A stretch of 64,000 nt of DNA from Bacillus sp. M6-12 (GCF_002860285.1 NZ_PGVF01000005.1:1-64000), one strand, 5' to 3'. Shown: positions 18,223 to 27,753, numbered from the stretch's first letter. Program-made: numbers and translations. The notes: generated from the letters alone by a model not told the origin.

Positions 18223-19455
18223 ATGAGTAAACGATTGAATTTTATCAATAAGTGCCATCCCGTTGCATGGGGATTAATTGCAGGGACATTTTTGTCGAGG
18301 GCAGGATTTTTTATGTGTCTGCCTTTTTTAGGAATTTATCTAGTGGAGGTAAAAGGTTTTGCACATGCTACTGTAGGAGCCATTTTAGGGATCAGTTATT
18401 TCGTAAGTACCTTTACTGGTTTTTTGGGAGGAGTTTGGTCCGACCGTTTTGGCAGATTCCCGATATTAATTTGTTCTATGTTTTTATGGAGTTCAGTATT
18501 TGTTGGATTCGTTTATGCTAATGAAGTGTGGGAATTTTTCATTGTAAATGCATTGAGCGGTTTCTGCCGCAGTTTGTTTGAACCAGCTGCCCGAGCATTG
18601 CTGGCAGATGTGACGCCAGAAGAAAATCGTATGGATGCTTTCAATCTAAGATACTTCGCCATCAACATGGGGGGAGCAATTGGACCTTTAACTGGACTAT
18701 TAGTGGGTGCATCGAAGAATGCCACTCCATTTACGATTGCCGCATTTATATATCTGTCATACGGACTATTAATTCTATGGTGGAAGAGCAGGTTCCCAGA
18801 ATCACGTACGGCCAGTCAGGCTAATGATCCCATTTCCCTGGCGGCCAGCATCAAAATTGTAAGTAAAGATAATGTTTTTGCTCTTTTCCTGGCCGGCAAT
18901 ATTTTTGTAGTGGCGGGTTATGCCCACCTTGACACTACACTGTCGCAATATCTGGGAAGTGAAAGCATTCATACCTATTCTATTTTATTTATTACGAATG
19001 CTATTGCTATTTTAAGTCTTCAATTCCCATTGGTCACATTGATGAAAAAAACCTCACCTTTAACAGCCCTAAAGGTCGGGAATGTGCTTTTTGGTTTAGG
19101 AATACTAGGGTTCGGAGTCTCCAAATCGGTAATATTCTTGATAGCTGCCGTCATCCTTTTTAGCGCAGGGGAAATTATGTGCTTTATTATCGGAGATGTT
19201 TTTATCAGTGAAATTGCCCCCGTACACTTACGTGGCGCTTATTATGGTGCTTCAGGTCTTCAGTTTATTGGTCAGAGCGGCGGTGCCTGGATCGGCGGGA
19301 TACTAATCGGCATGTTTGGCAATAGCAGCGCTTTACTGGTCTTTGGAATCTTAGCCCTTCTGACCATACTTGCATACCCTTGCTTTGAATATGGGGAATA
19401 TCTTTTTAACAAAAGACATTCTGGTAAAATGGGTAAACTCGAAAAATACTCATAA
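18223..19455 (+). CDS. Major facilitator superfamily transporter
   Basis: A 410-aa inner-membrane transporter with twelve hydrophobic segments. The MFS loop 2-3 signature is visible as GGVWSDRFGRFPIL (about residue 68), and a charged central loop separates the two halves (about 185-215). It resembles drug/metabolite exporters of the YttB/MdtH kind. The start ATG follows CTGGAGG. It stands alone, just upstream of an AraC-type regulator in the same orientation that may control it. The substrate is unknown. Confidence 0.85.
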   Translation: MSKRLNFINKCHPVAWGLIAGTFLSRAGFFMCLPFLGIYLVEVKGFAHATVGAILGISYFVSTFTGFLGGVWSDRFGRFPILICSMFLWSSVFVGFVYANEVWEFFIVNALSGFCRSLFEPAARALLADVTPEENRMDAFNLRYFAINMGGAIGPLTGLLVGASKNATPFTIAAFIYLSYGLLILWWKSRFPESRTASQANDPISLAASIKIVSKDNVFALFLAGNIFVVAGYAHLDTTLSQYLGSESIHTYSILFITNAIAILSLQFPLVTLMKKTSPLTALKVGNVLFGLGILGFGVSKSVIFLIAAVILFSAGEIMCFIIGDVFISEIAPVHLRGAYYGASGLQFIGQSGGAWIGGILIGMFGNSSALLVFGILALLTILAYPCFEYGEYLFNKRHSGKMGKLEKYS

Positions 19456-19608
19456 ATAAGCGGATTTCTCCTATAAGATAAGTAATCTGCTATTTCGCGT
19501 GGGCACAGTAGTGATTGTTTGGTTAGGCCATAAGCCAGCCCCGAAATCTTACTTAAAAAGTATTTGAATTATGTATTATAATGGAAGAAAAATGAGGGAG
19601 CGAGACAA

Positions 19609-20439
19609 ATGAGATACCTTAACTTGAAATTAATAAATACCAAATTAATGATGTCTCATTTTAAACCATACTCGGCTGATCCTGTTGCACATGAACACGG
19701 AAACGATTTTCAAATCACAATTCCCTTGTCTGGAAATTCATTTTTAGAACAAAATCAAACCGTTGAATTAGTGGATAAAAACATACGGATAGTTACGCCT
19801 CCCGGAGAAAAGCATCTGCATTTCACCGAGATGAGTGAAAGCCGCATTTTATTAATCAATATAAATAAATCCTTTGTCGACAAGGTTGCTTCTTCAAGAT
19901 TGCAAGAAGAGATAACAGAAGTTACATTTTTCCATGAAGGTTCAGGCTCATCCGAAAACCTGATAAGAATTGCGGATGAAGTAATTAACCTAAACTTATT
20001 TTGTTATGATCAAATTGCCCGAACCGAAGAACTTGAATGGGAATTAGCTGAAACACTTTTATCATTGCAGGAAGGCTCTCACACTGAAAAATGGCGAAGC
20101 AAGATAATATATAAAGCTAATCCAGCAATCAATAAGGTTATTCAGTACATTAGAGAGAATTTCCAAAACGAGCTTTCATTAGATCATCTCGCTAAGGAAT
20201 GCAATCTTAGTAAATTTTATATGATAAAGCTTTTTAAGGATGCCATCGGCTGTACTCCAAGCCAATACATATTGCAAATAAGATTAGATTTTGCAGTGAA
20301 GCTAATGCTTCACACAAATTTACCTATCACCTCCATCTGCTTTGACGCAGGATTCGCAAGCTTAAATACATTTGAACGGGTTTTCAAGAAAAGATATGGT
20401 AATACCATCTCTGATTTCCGGAAAAAGCATAAAACATGA
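19609..20439 (+). CDS. AraC-family transcriptional regulator
   Basis: This 276-aa regulator has an N-terminal cupin-like ligand domain (His-containing HEHGNDFQITIPLSG, about 27-45) and a C-terminal double helix-turn-helix (about 175-275; LDHLAKECNLSKFYMIKLFK and the AraC signature ending FERVFKKRYGNTISDFRK). It presumably activates a metabolite- or antibiotic-responsive gene, most likely the MFS transporter ahead of it. The start follows GGGAGCGAG. Confidence 0.88.
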   Translation: MRYLNLKLINTKLMMSHFKPYSADPVAHEHGNDFQITIPLSGNSFLEQNQTVELVDKNIRIVTPPGEKHLHFTEMSESRILLININKSFVDKVASSRLQEEITEVTFFHEGSGSSENLIRIADEVINLNLFCYDQIARTEELEWELAETLLSLQEGSHTEKWRSKIIYKANPAINKVIQYIRENFQNELSLDHLAKECNLSKFYMIKLFKDAIGCTPSQYILQIRLDFAVKLMLHTNLPITSICFDAGFASLNTFERVFKKRYGNTISDFRKKHKT

Positions 20440-20551
20440 CAGAAATGAAGTCTAGGATAAGTAAGATATGTATGTTATAATTGATTGATATAGAATTATT
20501 GATGACTTTTTCTATCAGAATTCCGAGGTCACCTTAATTGAAAGGGGACAA

Positions 20552-20779
20552 ATGGATATGACATTATGCAAAAATGACGAAACAAAAAAGATGCTGGAAA
20601 ACTTAATCTTTTACAAGGACGTTCAAATCACCCATACAATAAATGGTTATATACTTACCTATTCCAAAGATTTAAAATGTTTTCAAATTCTATGTAATAA
20701 AACAGGAGAATTAACTCAATACGCTGATATTGAATCTTGTGAATCAGCCTTAAGTAAAATTCAAGAAACTCTTAAATAA
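20552..20779 (+). CDS. Small hypothetical protein
   Basis: A 75-aa soluble, mildly charged protein starting at an ATG after GAAAGGGG, with a terminator close behind, so it is probably a real single gene. It has two cysteines (residues 5 and 44) and an aromatic-rich middle but no recognised motif or membrane segment. Confidence 0.55.
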   Translation: MDMTLCKNDETKKMLENLIFYKDVQITHTINGYILTYSKDLKCFQILCNKTGELTQYADIESCESALSKIQETLK

Positions 20780-20817
20780 TTTTCAGATCATGCCTAATCA
20801 TATAGAATAAACATATG

Positions 20818-20857
20818 AAAAATGACACCATATATTTGATGGTGTCATTTTCTTTAT
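20818..20857 (+). terminator. Terminator after the small hypothetical gene
   Basis: AAATGACACCAT and ATGGTGTCATTT form a 12-bp stem with a 7-base loop, followed by TTCTTTATT. Confidence 0.75.
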
Positions 20858-20963
20858 TGGCCTGAAACAAGTCTTTTTTGAAAAGAACGCTTTTGATACG
20901 CTAATACTGGATGGAAGCTAATTTCAAATCGCAAGTTGAACTTGAATCGGAGAGGATATAAGT

Positions 20964-21311
20964 ATGAAGCCTCTTACTTTACCGGACCTATCAACAAGAC
21001 CGTTTAATCTGTCGGGTGAACGGAAGATGGATGCTCCGGCAGATGTACTTTTTCAGGCAAGGACAAAAAAGCCCGATCAATGGTTAGCGGCACTGGAAGT
21101 GTAATTATGCAAGAGGAAGTCAACACGGTATTCTTCTTTGAGACAGTTTATTCGGGAAACATAAAGAGGCTGCACGCCATCCTTATTATGGAAGGTTTTA
21201 AAGGCTTGAGCGTAACAACCGTCCGTCGAAATTACATGGAATACTGGAGATGGAGGAACAAAGGGAGCTGAAACTGTTGTAACGGTTGAACTTGAATCTA
21301 AGGGTAAGAGA
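20964..21311 (+). pseudogene. Broken SRPBCC/AHSA1-domain gene
   Basis: A start with a good site (GGAGAGGATATAAGT) opens MKPLTLPDLSTRPFNLSGER, typical of an SRPBCC small-molecule-binding protein. The frame stops at 21102. Family-like pieces continue in other frames: VNTVFFFETVYSG (from about 21120), a HPYYGRF-like segment, and GTKGAETVVTVELESKGK (about 21255-21308). At least two frameshifts and a lost C-terminal helix make it a pseudogene. An intact version would have about 150 residues. Confidence 0.65.
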
Positions 21312-21515
21312 CCATGGCTCGGTAAAGGGACTTCGGTATCGAAAAACCAGTATTTAAAATGGTATTTTTATAGGGAGTACGTAAATCTTCAAACATGCTG
21401 ATTTTTTCTTTTTTTGATACGATTACACTGATGTTTCCTAATAAAGAGCAGCAGGAAAGCTTTCCAGTACCAACATTGGTTTCGCATTAAAATCGAGAAA
21501 AATCAGGAGGTTAGC

Positions 21516-22358
21516 ATGAATACAGAACATGTCTTTTTAAGAGGAATAAAAAGTGTTAGAGATGTTACTTATCAACAGAACAGCGATACTCATAAAGTGG
21601 GATTAGTTATAGAACCAGGATATTGGGAACAGCATGACCCGTTCCTGTTACTGGCTGAAGATTGGTTTCAAAAGGGTACATTCCCCGTGCACCCTCATCG
21701 CGGGATTGAAACAGTCACCTACGTAATAGAGGGAAAATTGGAGCACTTTGATAATAAAGCCGGTCGCGGTGAGCTTCTGCCTGGCGATGTACAATGGATG
21801 ACCGCTGGAAGAGGAGTATTGCACTCAGAGGACCCCGCAGAAGGTGAGACCGTACATTCCCTGCAGCTTTGGGTAAATCTTCCGAGTGAACAGAAAATGA
21901 CTGAACCCCGTTATCAAAACCTGCGCAGCCAGGATATGCCTGTACGGAAAGAAGATGGTGCAGTGTTTCGAGTATTCTCGGGTTCTTCAAAAGAGATTAT
22001 CTCAGATACAAAGAATCACATTCCTGTAACTATGGTTGAAATGACTCTTGAACCAGGTGCCACTGTCACACAGGACCTTCCAGGAGATTACAATGGATTC
22101 CTCTATATTATAGAAGGAAATGGGAAGTTTGGGATTGATGAGGTAGAAGGTAAAAAAGGCCAGGTTCTTTGGCTGGAACAAGCAAGCAATTCAGAAATGA
22201 GCGAAGTTAAAATATCTGCACAAGAACATTTGAAAGCGGTTTTATATGCGGGGCGGCCTGTTCGAGAGAGAGTGGTGGCGCGTGGACCATTTGTAATGAA
22301 TACCGAAGAAGAAGTCAGGCAAGCGTATCGCGATTACATGGAGGGGAAATTTAAATAG
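21516..22358 (+). CDS. Pirin-family bicupin protein
   Basis: The 280-aa protein has two cupin domains. The N-terminal metal site is visible: HPHRG (two His), a His in TAGRGVLHSEDP and the following Glu; the second barrel lacks ligands. Bacterial pirins are iron-binding proteins, some with quercetinase activity or redox-sensing roles; which applies here is not shown. The ATG follows CAGGAGG. The 200 bases upstream, after the SRPBCC remnant, show no other clear gene. Confidence 0.87.
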   Translation: MNTEHVFLRGIKSVRDVTYQQNSDTHKVGLVIEPGYWEQHDPFLLLAEDWFQKGTFPVHPHRGIETVTYVIEGKLEHFDNKAGRGELLPGDVQWMTAGRGVLHSEDPAEGETVHSLQLWVNLPSEQKMTEPRYQNLRSQDMPVRKEDGAVFRVFSGSSKEIISDTKNHIPVTMVEMTLEPGATVTQDLPGDYNGFLYIIEGNGKFGIDEVEGKKGQVLWLEQASNSEMSEVKISAQEHLKAVLYAGRPVRERVVARGPFVMNTEEEVRQAYRDYMEGKFK

Positions 22359-22519
22359 TTTTGAAGGTGTTGCTGCAAGAAATTCCAACAAGATTCTGTT
22401 ATTTGATTTTCCCATAAAAAAAGGGATATCATGTAAAAGCGAATAAAAAATAGAGCTGAGATAAAGATGTGATAAATGACAATGTCACAATTAGCAGCAT
22501 TTTTACAAGGAGCGGTTTG

Positions 22520-23266
22520 ATGATTACAATAAAAAGCGAGCGGGAAATTCAAGCAATGCATGAAGCAGGGAAGCTCCTGGCCTCCTGTCATAAAGAGATT
22601 GCGAAAATGATTAAGCCTGGCATTACGCCGATGGATATTGAACGTTTTACAGAAGAATATTTGGCAAAGCACGGAGCTACCCCTGAGCAAAAAGGCTTTG
22701 AAGGATATCAGTATGCAACATGTGCTTCCATAAATGATGAAATCTGCCACGGCTTTCCAACTAACAAGCCACTAAAAGAAGGCGATATCGCAACGATTGA
22801 TATGGTCGTAAATCTAAATGGCTATCTGGCTGATTCGGCATGGACCCATCCAGTAGGAGAGATTTCAGAAGAAACGAAAAGACTGGTCGATGTTACGAAG
22901 CGTGCCATGTACCTTGGCATCGAACAAGCTGTGATTGGTAACAGGCTAGGTGATATCGGCCATGCTATCCAATCATATGTCGAAGGAGAAAAATTCTCGG
23001 TAGTCCGTGACTTTACCGGCCATGGAATTGGAAAAACCATGCATGAAGATCCTCAGGTACTGCATTACGGCAAACCTGGAAAGGGCATGCGCCTGAAGGA
23101 AGGTATGGTCATCACGATTGAGCCTATGGTAAACGCAGGAACATGGCATATGAAAATGGACAAAAATGGCTGGACAGCGAGGACAACTGACGGCAAACTG
23201 TCTGCACAGTTTGAGCATACTATCGCGATTACAAAGGATGGCCCGCTGATTTTGACGGAGCACTAA
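22520..23266 (+). CDS. map: Type I methionine aminopeptidase (MapB/YflG-like)
   Basis: This 248-aa cytosolic enzyme removes the initiator methionine from new proteins. All five metal ligands are visible: Asp in TIDMVVNLNG, Asp in LADSAWT, His in GHGIGKTMHEDPQVLH, Glu in ITIEPMVN and Glu in QFEHTIAIT. The frame extends to a GTG at 22469, but the ATG at 22520 has AAGGAG and gives the usual length. It lies apart from any ribosomal protein operon, so it is probably the second, YflG-type paralogue rather than the essential copy. Confidence 0.9.
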   Translation: MITIKSEREIQAMHEAGKLLASCHKEIAKMIKPGITPMDIERFTEEYLAKHGATPEQKGFEGYQYATCASINDEICHGFPTNKPLKEGDIATIDMVVNLNGYLADSAWTHPVGEISEETKRLVDVTKRAMYLGIEQAVIGNRLGDIGHAIQSYVEGEKFSVVRDFTGHGIGKTMHEDPQVLHYGKPGKGMRLKEGMVITIEPMVNAGTWHMKMDKNGWTARTTDGKLSAQFEHTIAITKDGPLILTEH

Positions 23267-23399
23267 TAAAGCCATCTATGAAATGGTGGAGTTCTCGATT
23301 TAATTTCGAAGGAGATCTTCATAAAATATGGTAGCAGCATAATGAATTCTAGCCAATCAAATTGGCTAACTAAAAAAGATTTTAAGGGAGGACTTAACT

Positions 23400-24116
23400 A
23401 TGTCATTAAAAGGGAAACGCGTGGTCATTTTAGGCGGTACTTCTGGCATCGGATTATCTACAGCCAAAGCATTTCTTGATCAATCTGCTCAAGTGATCAT
23501 TGCCAGCCGTTCTGAATCAAAGTTAGCTGAAGCAAAACAAATCCTTGGTGGTTCTGTAGAAGCATACGAAATCGATTTCCGCAGTGAAGAAAAAGCAGCA
23601 GACTTTTTCAGCAAGGTTGGAAAATTTGATCACCTTGTGGTAACAGCAGGAGAAGGTGCTATGGGGCACTTTAGCGAATTACCTGTCACAAGTGCTAAAG
23701 AGGCCTTTGACAGCAAGTTCTGGGGGCAGTATATTACCGTCCGTGCAGCACTTCCGTTCTTACATAATGAGAGCTCGATCACCTTAACCTCTGGTGTATA
23801 CGGTGTCCGTCCCCCTCAAGGTGCTACAACTTTGGCGGCCATCAACTCTGCCATCGAAGGATTGGTTAGAGGACTTTCCATAGACCTAGCCCCTATCAGA
23901 GTAAACGTTGTTTCACCGGGTATTGTTGATACTCCTATCTACTCTGGAATGCCAGAGGATCAGCGGCAAGATTTGTTCAATGGAATTGCACAGCAGCTGC
24001 CTGTTGGAAGGATTGCGCAACCTCGAGATATAGCTGAATCATATGTATACTTAGCGAAAAATGGATTTACTACTGGTACAGCTGTTCTTATCGATGGCGG
24101 AGCTCATTTGATATAA
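23400..24116 (+). CDS. Short-chain dehydrogenase/reductase with atypical active site
   Basis: The 238-aa Rossmann-fold protein has a clear nucleotide-binding motif (GGTSGIGLS, about 12-20) and a C-terminal FTTGTAVLIDGG. The position where classical SDRs carry Tyr-x-x-x-Lys reads GATTLAAINSAIEGL, so the catalytic Tyr and Lys are absent, while the preceding Ser of LTSGVYG remains. It is either an SDR subgroup with altered chemistry or a binding/regulatory protein. The start follows GGGAGG. It is a single gene with its own terminator. Confidence 0.85.
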   Translation: MSLKGKRVVILGGTSGIGLSTAKAFLDQSAQVIIASRSESKLAEAKQILGGSVEAYEIDFRSEEKAADFFSKVGKFDHLVVTAGEGAMGHFSELPVTSAKEAFDSKFWGQYITVRAALPFLHNESSITLTSGVYGVRPPQGATTLAAINSAIEGLVRGLSIDLAPIRVNVVSPGIVDTPIYSGMPEDQRQDLFNGIAQQLPVGRIAQPRDIAESYVYLAKNGFTTGTAVLIDGGAHLI

Positions 24117-24196
24117 TAGCTAAAATCTAAGTTGATACATTAGGCCAAAAGCCATTCTAACCGATTGATAGTCAGATTAAACTCCTTATTTTTAGC

Positions 24197-24232
24197 GCGG
24201 CAATACTGGAAGGGAGTATTGCCGCCTTTTTG
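24197..24232 (+). terminator. Terminator after the SDR gene
   Basis: GCGGCAATACT pairs with AGTATTGCCGC around a short loop, followed by CTTTTTG. The remaining 24235-24459 is AT-rich with nothing recognised. Confidence 0.8.
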
Positions 24233-24459
24233 TTTAACAGAATATAGCAAAAACTTATGATACCCCGTGCAAAGGCTATATATTAAAGATGGAACTAAAC
24301 AGATGTGCTAGTTGTCACAAAACTAAGAGAGTTAAAAAAATGTACTGCTTGATAAAAGTATGATAAAGTCAATGAATAATTCATAGTAATATTCTAAGAA
24401 AACTTGGTCATGAATCTATCATTTAATTTGACCAGTTATTTCATCAGGAGGCTATTCAC

Positions 24460-24870
24460 ATGGGTATACCAAAACCTTTGGTACAACTAAATCAATCATT
24501 TATCGTGTTGAGTGTTCTTATTGCATTGGTATCTTATAAATTAATACTAATACTTCCATTTGTTATAGGCGTTTACACGTTAATAACAAAGAAGAATCCC
24601 ATTATATTAATAGGTAAGAGCTTCCTGAAAAAACCGTCTTCCCAGTATGAAATGGAAGACAAAGACCAGCAGATTTTTAATCAATGGATAGCAACAGTAT
24701 GCCTTGGATTGTCACTAGCTTCCTTCCAGCTCGGATGGAACACATTAGCCTATACTTTTAGTATTATGGTCCTTTTAGCTGCTGGGATTGCATTGATGGG
24801 TTTTTGCATTGGTTGTTTTATTAGATATCGTTATATCATGTGGAAACATAGAAGAAGATTAGCAAAATGA
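24460..24870 (+). CDS. Small DUF4395-like membrane protein
   Basis: This 136-aa protein has about four hydrophobic segments (roughly 12-45 and 70-125). The GIPKPLVQLNQSFIVLSVL start and a ratio of one short cytoplasmic loop to four helices fit small DUF4395-type proteins, although I am not certain. It starts at an ATG after CAGGAGG and ends with a basic tail. No partner gene is evident. Confidence 0.6.
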   Translation: MGIPKPLVQLNQSFIVLSVLIALVSYKLILILPFVIGVYTLITKKNPIILIGKSFLKKPSSQYEMEDKDQQIFNQWIATVCLGLSLASFQLGWNTLAYTFSIMVLLAAGIALMGFCIGCFIRYRYIMWKHRRRLAK

Positions 24871-24894
24871 GTCTTCTATCCAGCAAGACCTTTT

Positions 24895-25001
24895 CGAAAG
24901 TCAGTAGACGTAAATCTCCTGCAAGGTGGAGATATTGTAATTGTTTATGAGTTTATGAGTATTGGGACAAAAAGGATTAATCAAAATCGATTGATTTTCA
25001 G
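24895..25001 (+). pseudogene. Possible remnant of a serine recombinase
   Basis: A short frame reads LLQGGDIVIVYEFMSIGT, which resembles the conserved GDIVIVYKLDRLAKS of the intact resolvase at 26.85 kb. Only about 30 residues are present, with no start. The resemblance could be chance. The rest of 24871-25260 is AT-rich; the small frame at 25013-25207 has no site and no recognisable content. Confidence 0.25.
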
Positions 25002-25168
25002 GCAATAGAATTATGAATTGTTTAACTAACGGATTGACTTTCTTCAATACGACACATAATTATTTCTATTTAAGAGAAGATAAAAATGAATCTAGTGCAT
25101 TTTCTGTCTTTTTAATAGAGTATGGGAATAAAGATGAAATCATTTATCCGAAATGTTGTTTCAAGAAG

Positions 25169-25193
25169 GAGACTGCTCAAGCAGTCTCTTTAA
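25169..25193 (+). terminator. Hairpin ahead of the LysR gene
   Basis: GAGACTGCT-CA-AGCAGTCTC forms a tight 9-bp hairpin followed by TTTAATT. It probably insulates the LysR gene from upstream transcription. Confidence 0.6.
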
Positions 25194-25267
25194 TTGTCAG
25201 AAATTGATGAAAAAATTTGATATTTTATGTTATGTTATGAGTAAAACTAATATAAAGAGGGATGAAT

Positions 25268-26143
25268 TTGTCGATAGGCAAATATGAAATATTTCATACA
25301 GTAGTAGAACTTGGCAGCTTAACAAAAGCAAGTGAATCGTTAAATATTTCCCAATCAGGGGTAAGTCATGCCATTTCCAGCTTGGAAAAAGAGCTGGGGT
25401 TTTCTTTATTAACCCGTAATAAAGCAGGCATCAGGCTAACCGTAAACGGTGAGCGGATGTTGTCATATATTAGGGAGATTCTATATTTGAATGAAAAAAT
25501 GCTTCAGGAGGCTGGGGAAATTAGAGGATTAGAAATAGGGACTGTTAGGATCGGCACCTTTTCATCCATTTCCGCTTTATGGCTTCCTGGGATTTTGAAA
25601 AAATTCATGGATCAATATCCGCATATAAAAGTAGAAATTATGGAGGGGAAACAGGAGGAAATCTCTCTGTGGATTTCTCAGGGGATTGTGGATTTCGGTT
25701 TTTTAATTCTGCCTGCTGCCGATATGGAGGTTCTCCATTTAAAGCGAGAAGCGTTTTGCTGCGTTGTGCCGGACACCCATCATCTTTGTGCTGAAAATTC
25801 TATTAAGCCAAATGCATTGAAGGAAGAGAAGCTGATTCTCCAAAATTCTACCCTTAAAATCATCCATAACATTTTGAAATCAAATAAACTTTCTCCTGAA
25901 ATTGCTTTTCATTTAGATGATGAACAGGCTGTTATCTCGATGGTGAAAAACTCCCTTGGTGTAGCCATCCTGCCAGACATCGCTTTACATAACCTGCCTG
26001 AAGGTGTAAAAAAAATACCCCTTTCAGATGACCGAGCTATTTCCTCCATCAGCATTGGTTCGATATCCTTCAAAAATCTTCCGCCAGCTGCCGAAAAATT
26101 TATCGCGGCTTCGACCTTATGGTTAAATGAACATTTCACATGA
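25268..26143 (+). CDS. LysR-type transcriptional regulator
   Basis: About 291 aa, with an N-terminal winged helix (FHTVVELGSLTKASESLNISQ and ISSLEKELGFSLLTR, residues about 8-60) and a C-terminal periplasmic-binding-like effector domain (about 90-290). An ATG at 25262 is only one base from AGAGGG. The TTG at 25268 is better spaced and is preferred, but the choice is uncertain. No divergent target is adjacent, so the regulated gene is unknown. Confidence 0.88.
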   Translation: MSIGKYEIFHTVVELGSLTKASESLNISQSGVSHAISSLEKELGFSLLTRNKAGIRLTVNGERMLSYIREILYLNEKMLQEAGEIRGLEIGTVRIGTFSSISALWLPGILKKFMDQYPHIKVEIMEGKQEEISLWISQGIVDFGFLILPAADMEVLHLKREAFCCVVPDTHHLCAENSIKPNALKEEKLILQNSTLKIIHNILKSNKLSPEIAFHLDDEQAVISMVKNSLGVAILPDIALHNLPEGVKKIPLSDDRAISSISIGSISFKNLPPAAEKFIAASTLWLNEHFT

Positions 26144-26384
26144 TTCTCGTAAATTTGCCTTTTTCATAGAATCTAACGTAAATTTGATATTTATTGGAAC
26201 CCGGGGGAGGGGGGTACGCTTATTGTTCATAAAAAAATAAGCGTAGCATGTAAATGTAAACAGAAAGAGATTAAGCAACAAAAAACAGCAGGAACCAGGG
26301 GGATAAAGATAAACTGTTTTTTTATTGATATTCCTGAAGCTTATGAAAGGGGGCATATTTTGTAATATAAATGCTAGTTTGTTG

Positions 26385-26410
26385 CCGCGGCATTGCTGTG
26401 GTTTTTATTT
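26385..26410 (+). terminator. Weak terminator after the LysR gene
   Basis: CCGCGG-CATTG-CTGTGG (two G-T pairs) is followed by TTTTTATTT. Confidence 0.45.
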
Positions 26411-26414
26411 GCTT

Positions 26415-26690
26415 TCTGCCTGTAACATGAATGAAATAATGTTATTCACACCAGGCATAAGTTGTCCACAATTTTTCTGAATGTTTCAAAAATACTTATT
26501 TATGATATGAAAAGAAGAATTTCCAGTTTGTAATATGAATGACATAAAATTATCCCCGGATCCATCAGTTGTCCACAATTCTTCTCAATGTTTCAAAAAT
26601 ACTTATTTATGATACGAAAAGTAGAATTTCCAGTTTGTAATATAAATGAAATAAAGTTATCCCCGGATCCATCAGTTGTCCACAATTCTG
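26415..26690. repeat. 107-bp tandem direct repeats ahead of a resolvase
   Basis: Two nearly identical 107-base units begin at 26461 and 26568. A third partial unit begins at 26675, and a degenerate partial unit precedes the first (from about 26415). Each unit starts GTTGTCCACAATT, contains CAAAAATACTTATTTATGATA and ends with TTATCCCCGGATCCATCA. TTATTCACA at 26442 and TTGTCCACA at each unit start resemble DnaA boxes. The inner TTTATGATAC word recurs at about 26800, just before the resolvase gene. These may be recombinase (res-like) or iteron-like sites. Confidence 0.8.
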
Positions 26691-26851
26691 GTTTTTCTGA
26701 AAATCATATATTTTAGATACAAAATTAGGAGTATTTTACTAACATTATCATATTGTCTCAAAAATATATCTTTTTATTCTAAATGTAAAGGCAAGAGACG
26801 TATTTATGATACATTTTAAGTAATTGATTATATATGGAAGGTGGAGAGGTA

Positions 26852-27409
26852 ATGGCTAAACTGGGTTATGCGAGAGCCTCTTTAGGTAAACAAACTCTTG
26901 AAAAACAGATAAGTTTTCTTTCAGAATTTGGATGCCGCAAGATTTTTACTGACAAAATAAACAACATAGAAAGAGAAGGGCTAAAAGCAATGCTGGAATA
27001 CGCAAGAGAAGGAGACATTGTAATCGTGTACAAACTTGATAGACTAGCAAAAAGCATCCAAGATCTTCATCGAATAACAAATGAGCTGAGGGAGAGAGAA
27101 ATTGATCTTATCTCCTTAACACAAAACATTGATACCTCGTCAGAAAGCGGCAAAATGGTCTTTCATATGATTGAAGTTTGCGCAGAATTTGAAAGGGAGC
27201 TAATCGTTGAAAGGATAAATGCGGGAATCGAAAACGCGAGAGAAAAGGGAGTGAAGCTTGGAAGGAAAGAAGCTGACAGACACCTTAAGGAAAAGGCTTA
27301 TGAATTGTATTGTTCCGGGGAATATACCATGAGGGAGATAACTCAAGCAACGGGTTTAGCACGAGCGACCATTTATAGATATATAGAACAGAAGAAGTCC
27401 ACTGAATGA
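26852..27409 (+). CDS. Serine recombinase (resolvase/invertase family)
   Basis: A 185-aa site-specific recombinase. The catalytic domain (about 1-135) carries the nucleophile Ser in LGYARASLGKQ, GDIVIVYKLDRLAKS with its Arg, and the E-helix leading from AEFERELIVERINAGIENAREKG. The C-terminal helix-turn-helix (about 140-180) includes YTMREITQATGLARATIYRYI. The frame begins at 26834, but GGTGGAGAGG places the start at 26852. The 107-bp repeats immediately upstream may be its binding sites. It appears intact while its surroundings are full of mobile-element fragments. Confidence 0.88.
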   Translation: MAKLGYARASLGKQTLEKQISFLSEFGCRKIFTDKINNIEREGLKAMLEYAREGDIVIVYKLDRLAKSIQDLHRITNELREREIDLISLTQNIDTSSESGKMVFHMIEVCAEFERELIVERINAGIENAREKGVKLGRKEADRHLKEKAYELYCSGEYTMREITQATGLARATIYRYIEQKKSTE

Positions 27410-27599
27410 ATCGGTTACATGTTTAAGGAATCGATGTAAATGTGCAGCTGAATTAGACATGTACAATTTTTATGTTTTACATACATTTTACAAATAACTT
27501 CCTATTACAGAGTTATATTGGCGCATATGGTAATGTCCTCTTTGGTATGGGACTAAATTGGTTTAGCAGATTTTTACGGTCATCACTGTTATGAACAAA

Positions 27600-27736
27600 A
27601 ACACCGAAACATGAACAACAGCACCATTTGGTTTTTAAATTCATCTGTAAATGTTCTTCGTTCTCGTTTGGTCATTGTAGATTCTCCTCAACTAGTGTAT
27701 TAGTAGTCTACTTGACCTTAAAAATCCTGTCCAACT
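27600..27736 (-). mobile_element. Left-end fragment of an IS3-family element
   Basis: On the minus strand, an ATG at 27675 opens MTKRERRTFTDEFKNQMV, the N-terminus of an IS3-family OrfA (helix-turn-helix transposase subunit). The frame is lost after about 17 residues. A terminal-like sequence (TTAGTTGGACAGG on the minus strand, around 27730) precedes it. Only the first part of the element remains. Confidence 0.5.
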
Positions 27737-27753
27737 AAGTGTAGCCTATCCAT

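Noticed and set aside
25013..25207. 64-residue open frame before the LysR gene
   Set aside because: No ribosome site or recognisable content, and its end contains a terminator hairpin.
26415..26690. Chromosomal replication origin because of DnaA-box-like words
   Set aside because: No dnaA, dnaN or recF-type gene is near, and most boxes carry a mismatch; a recombinase or iteron site is more likely.
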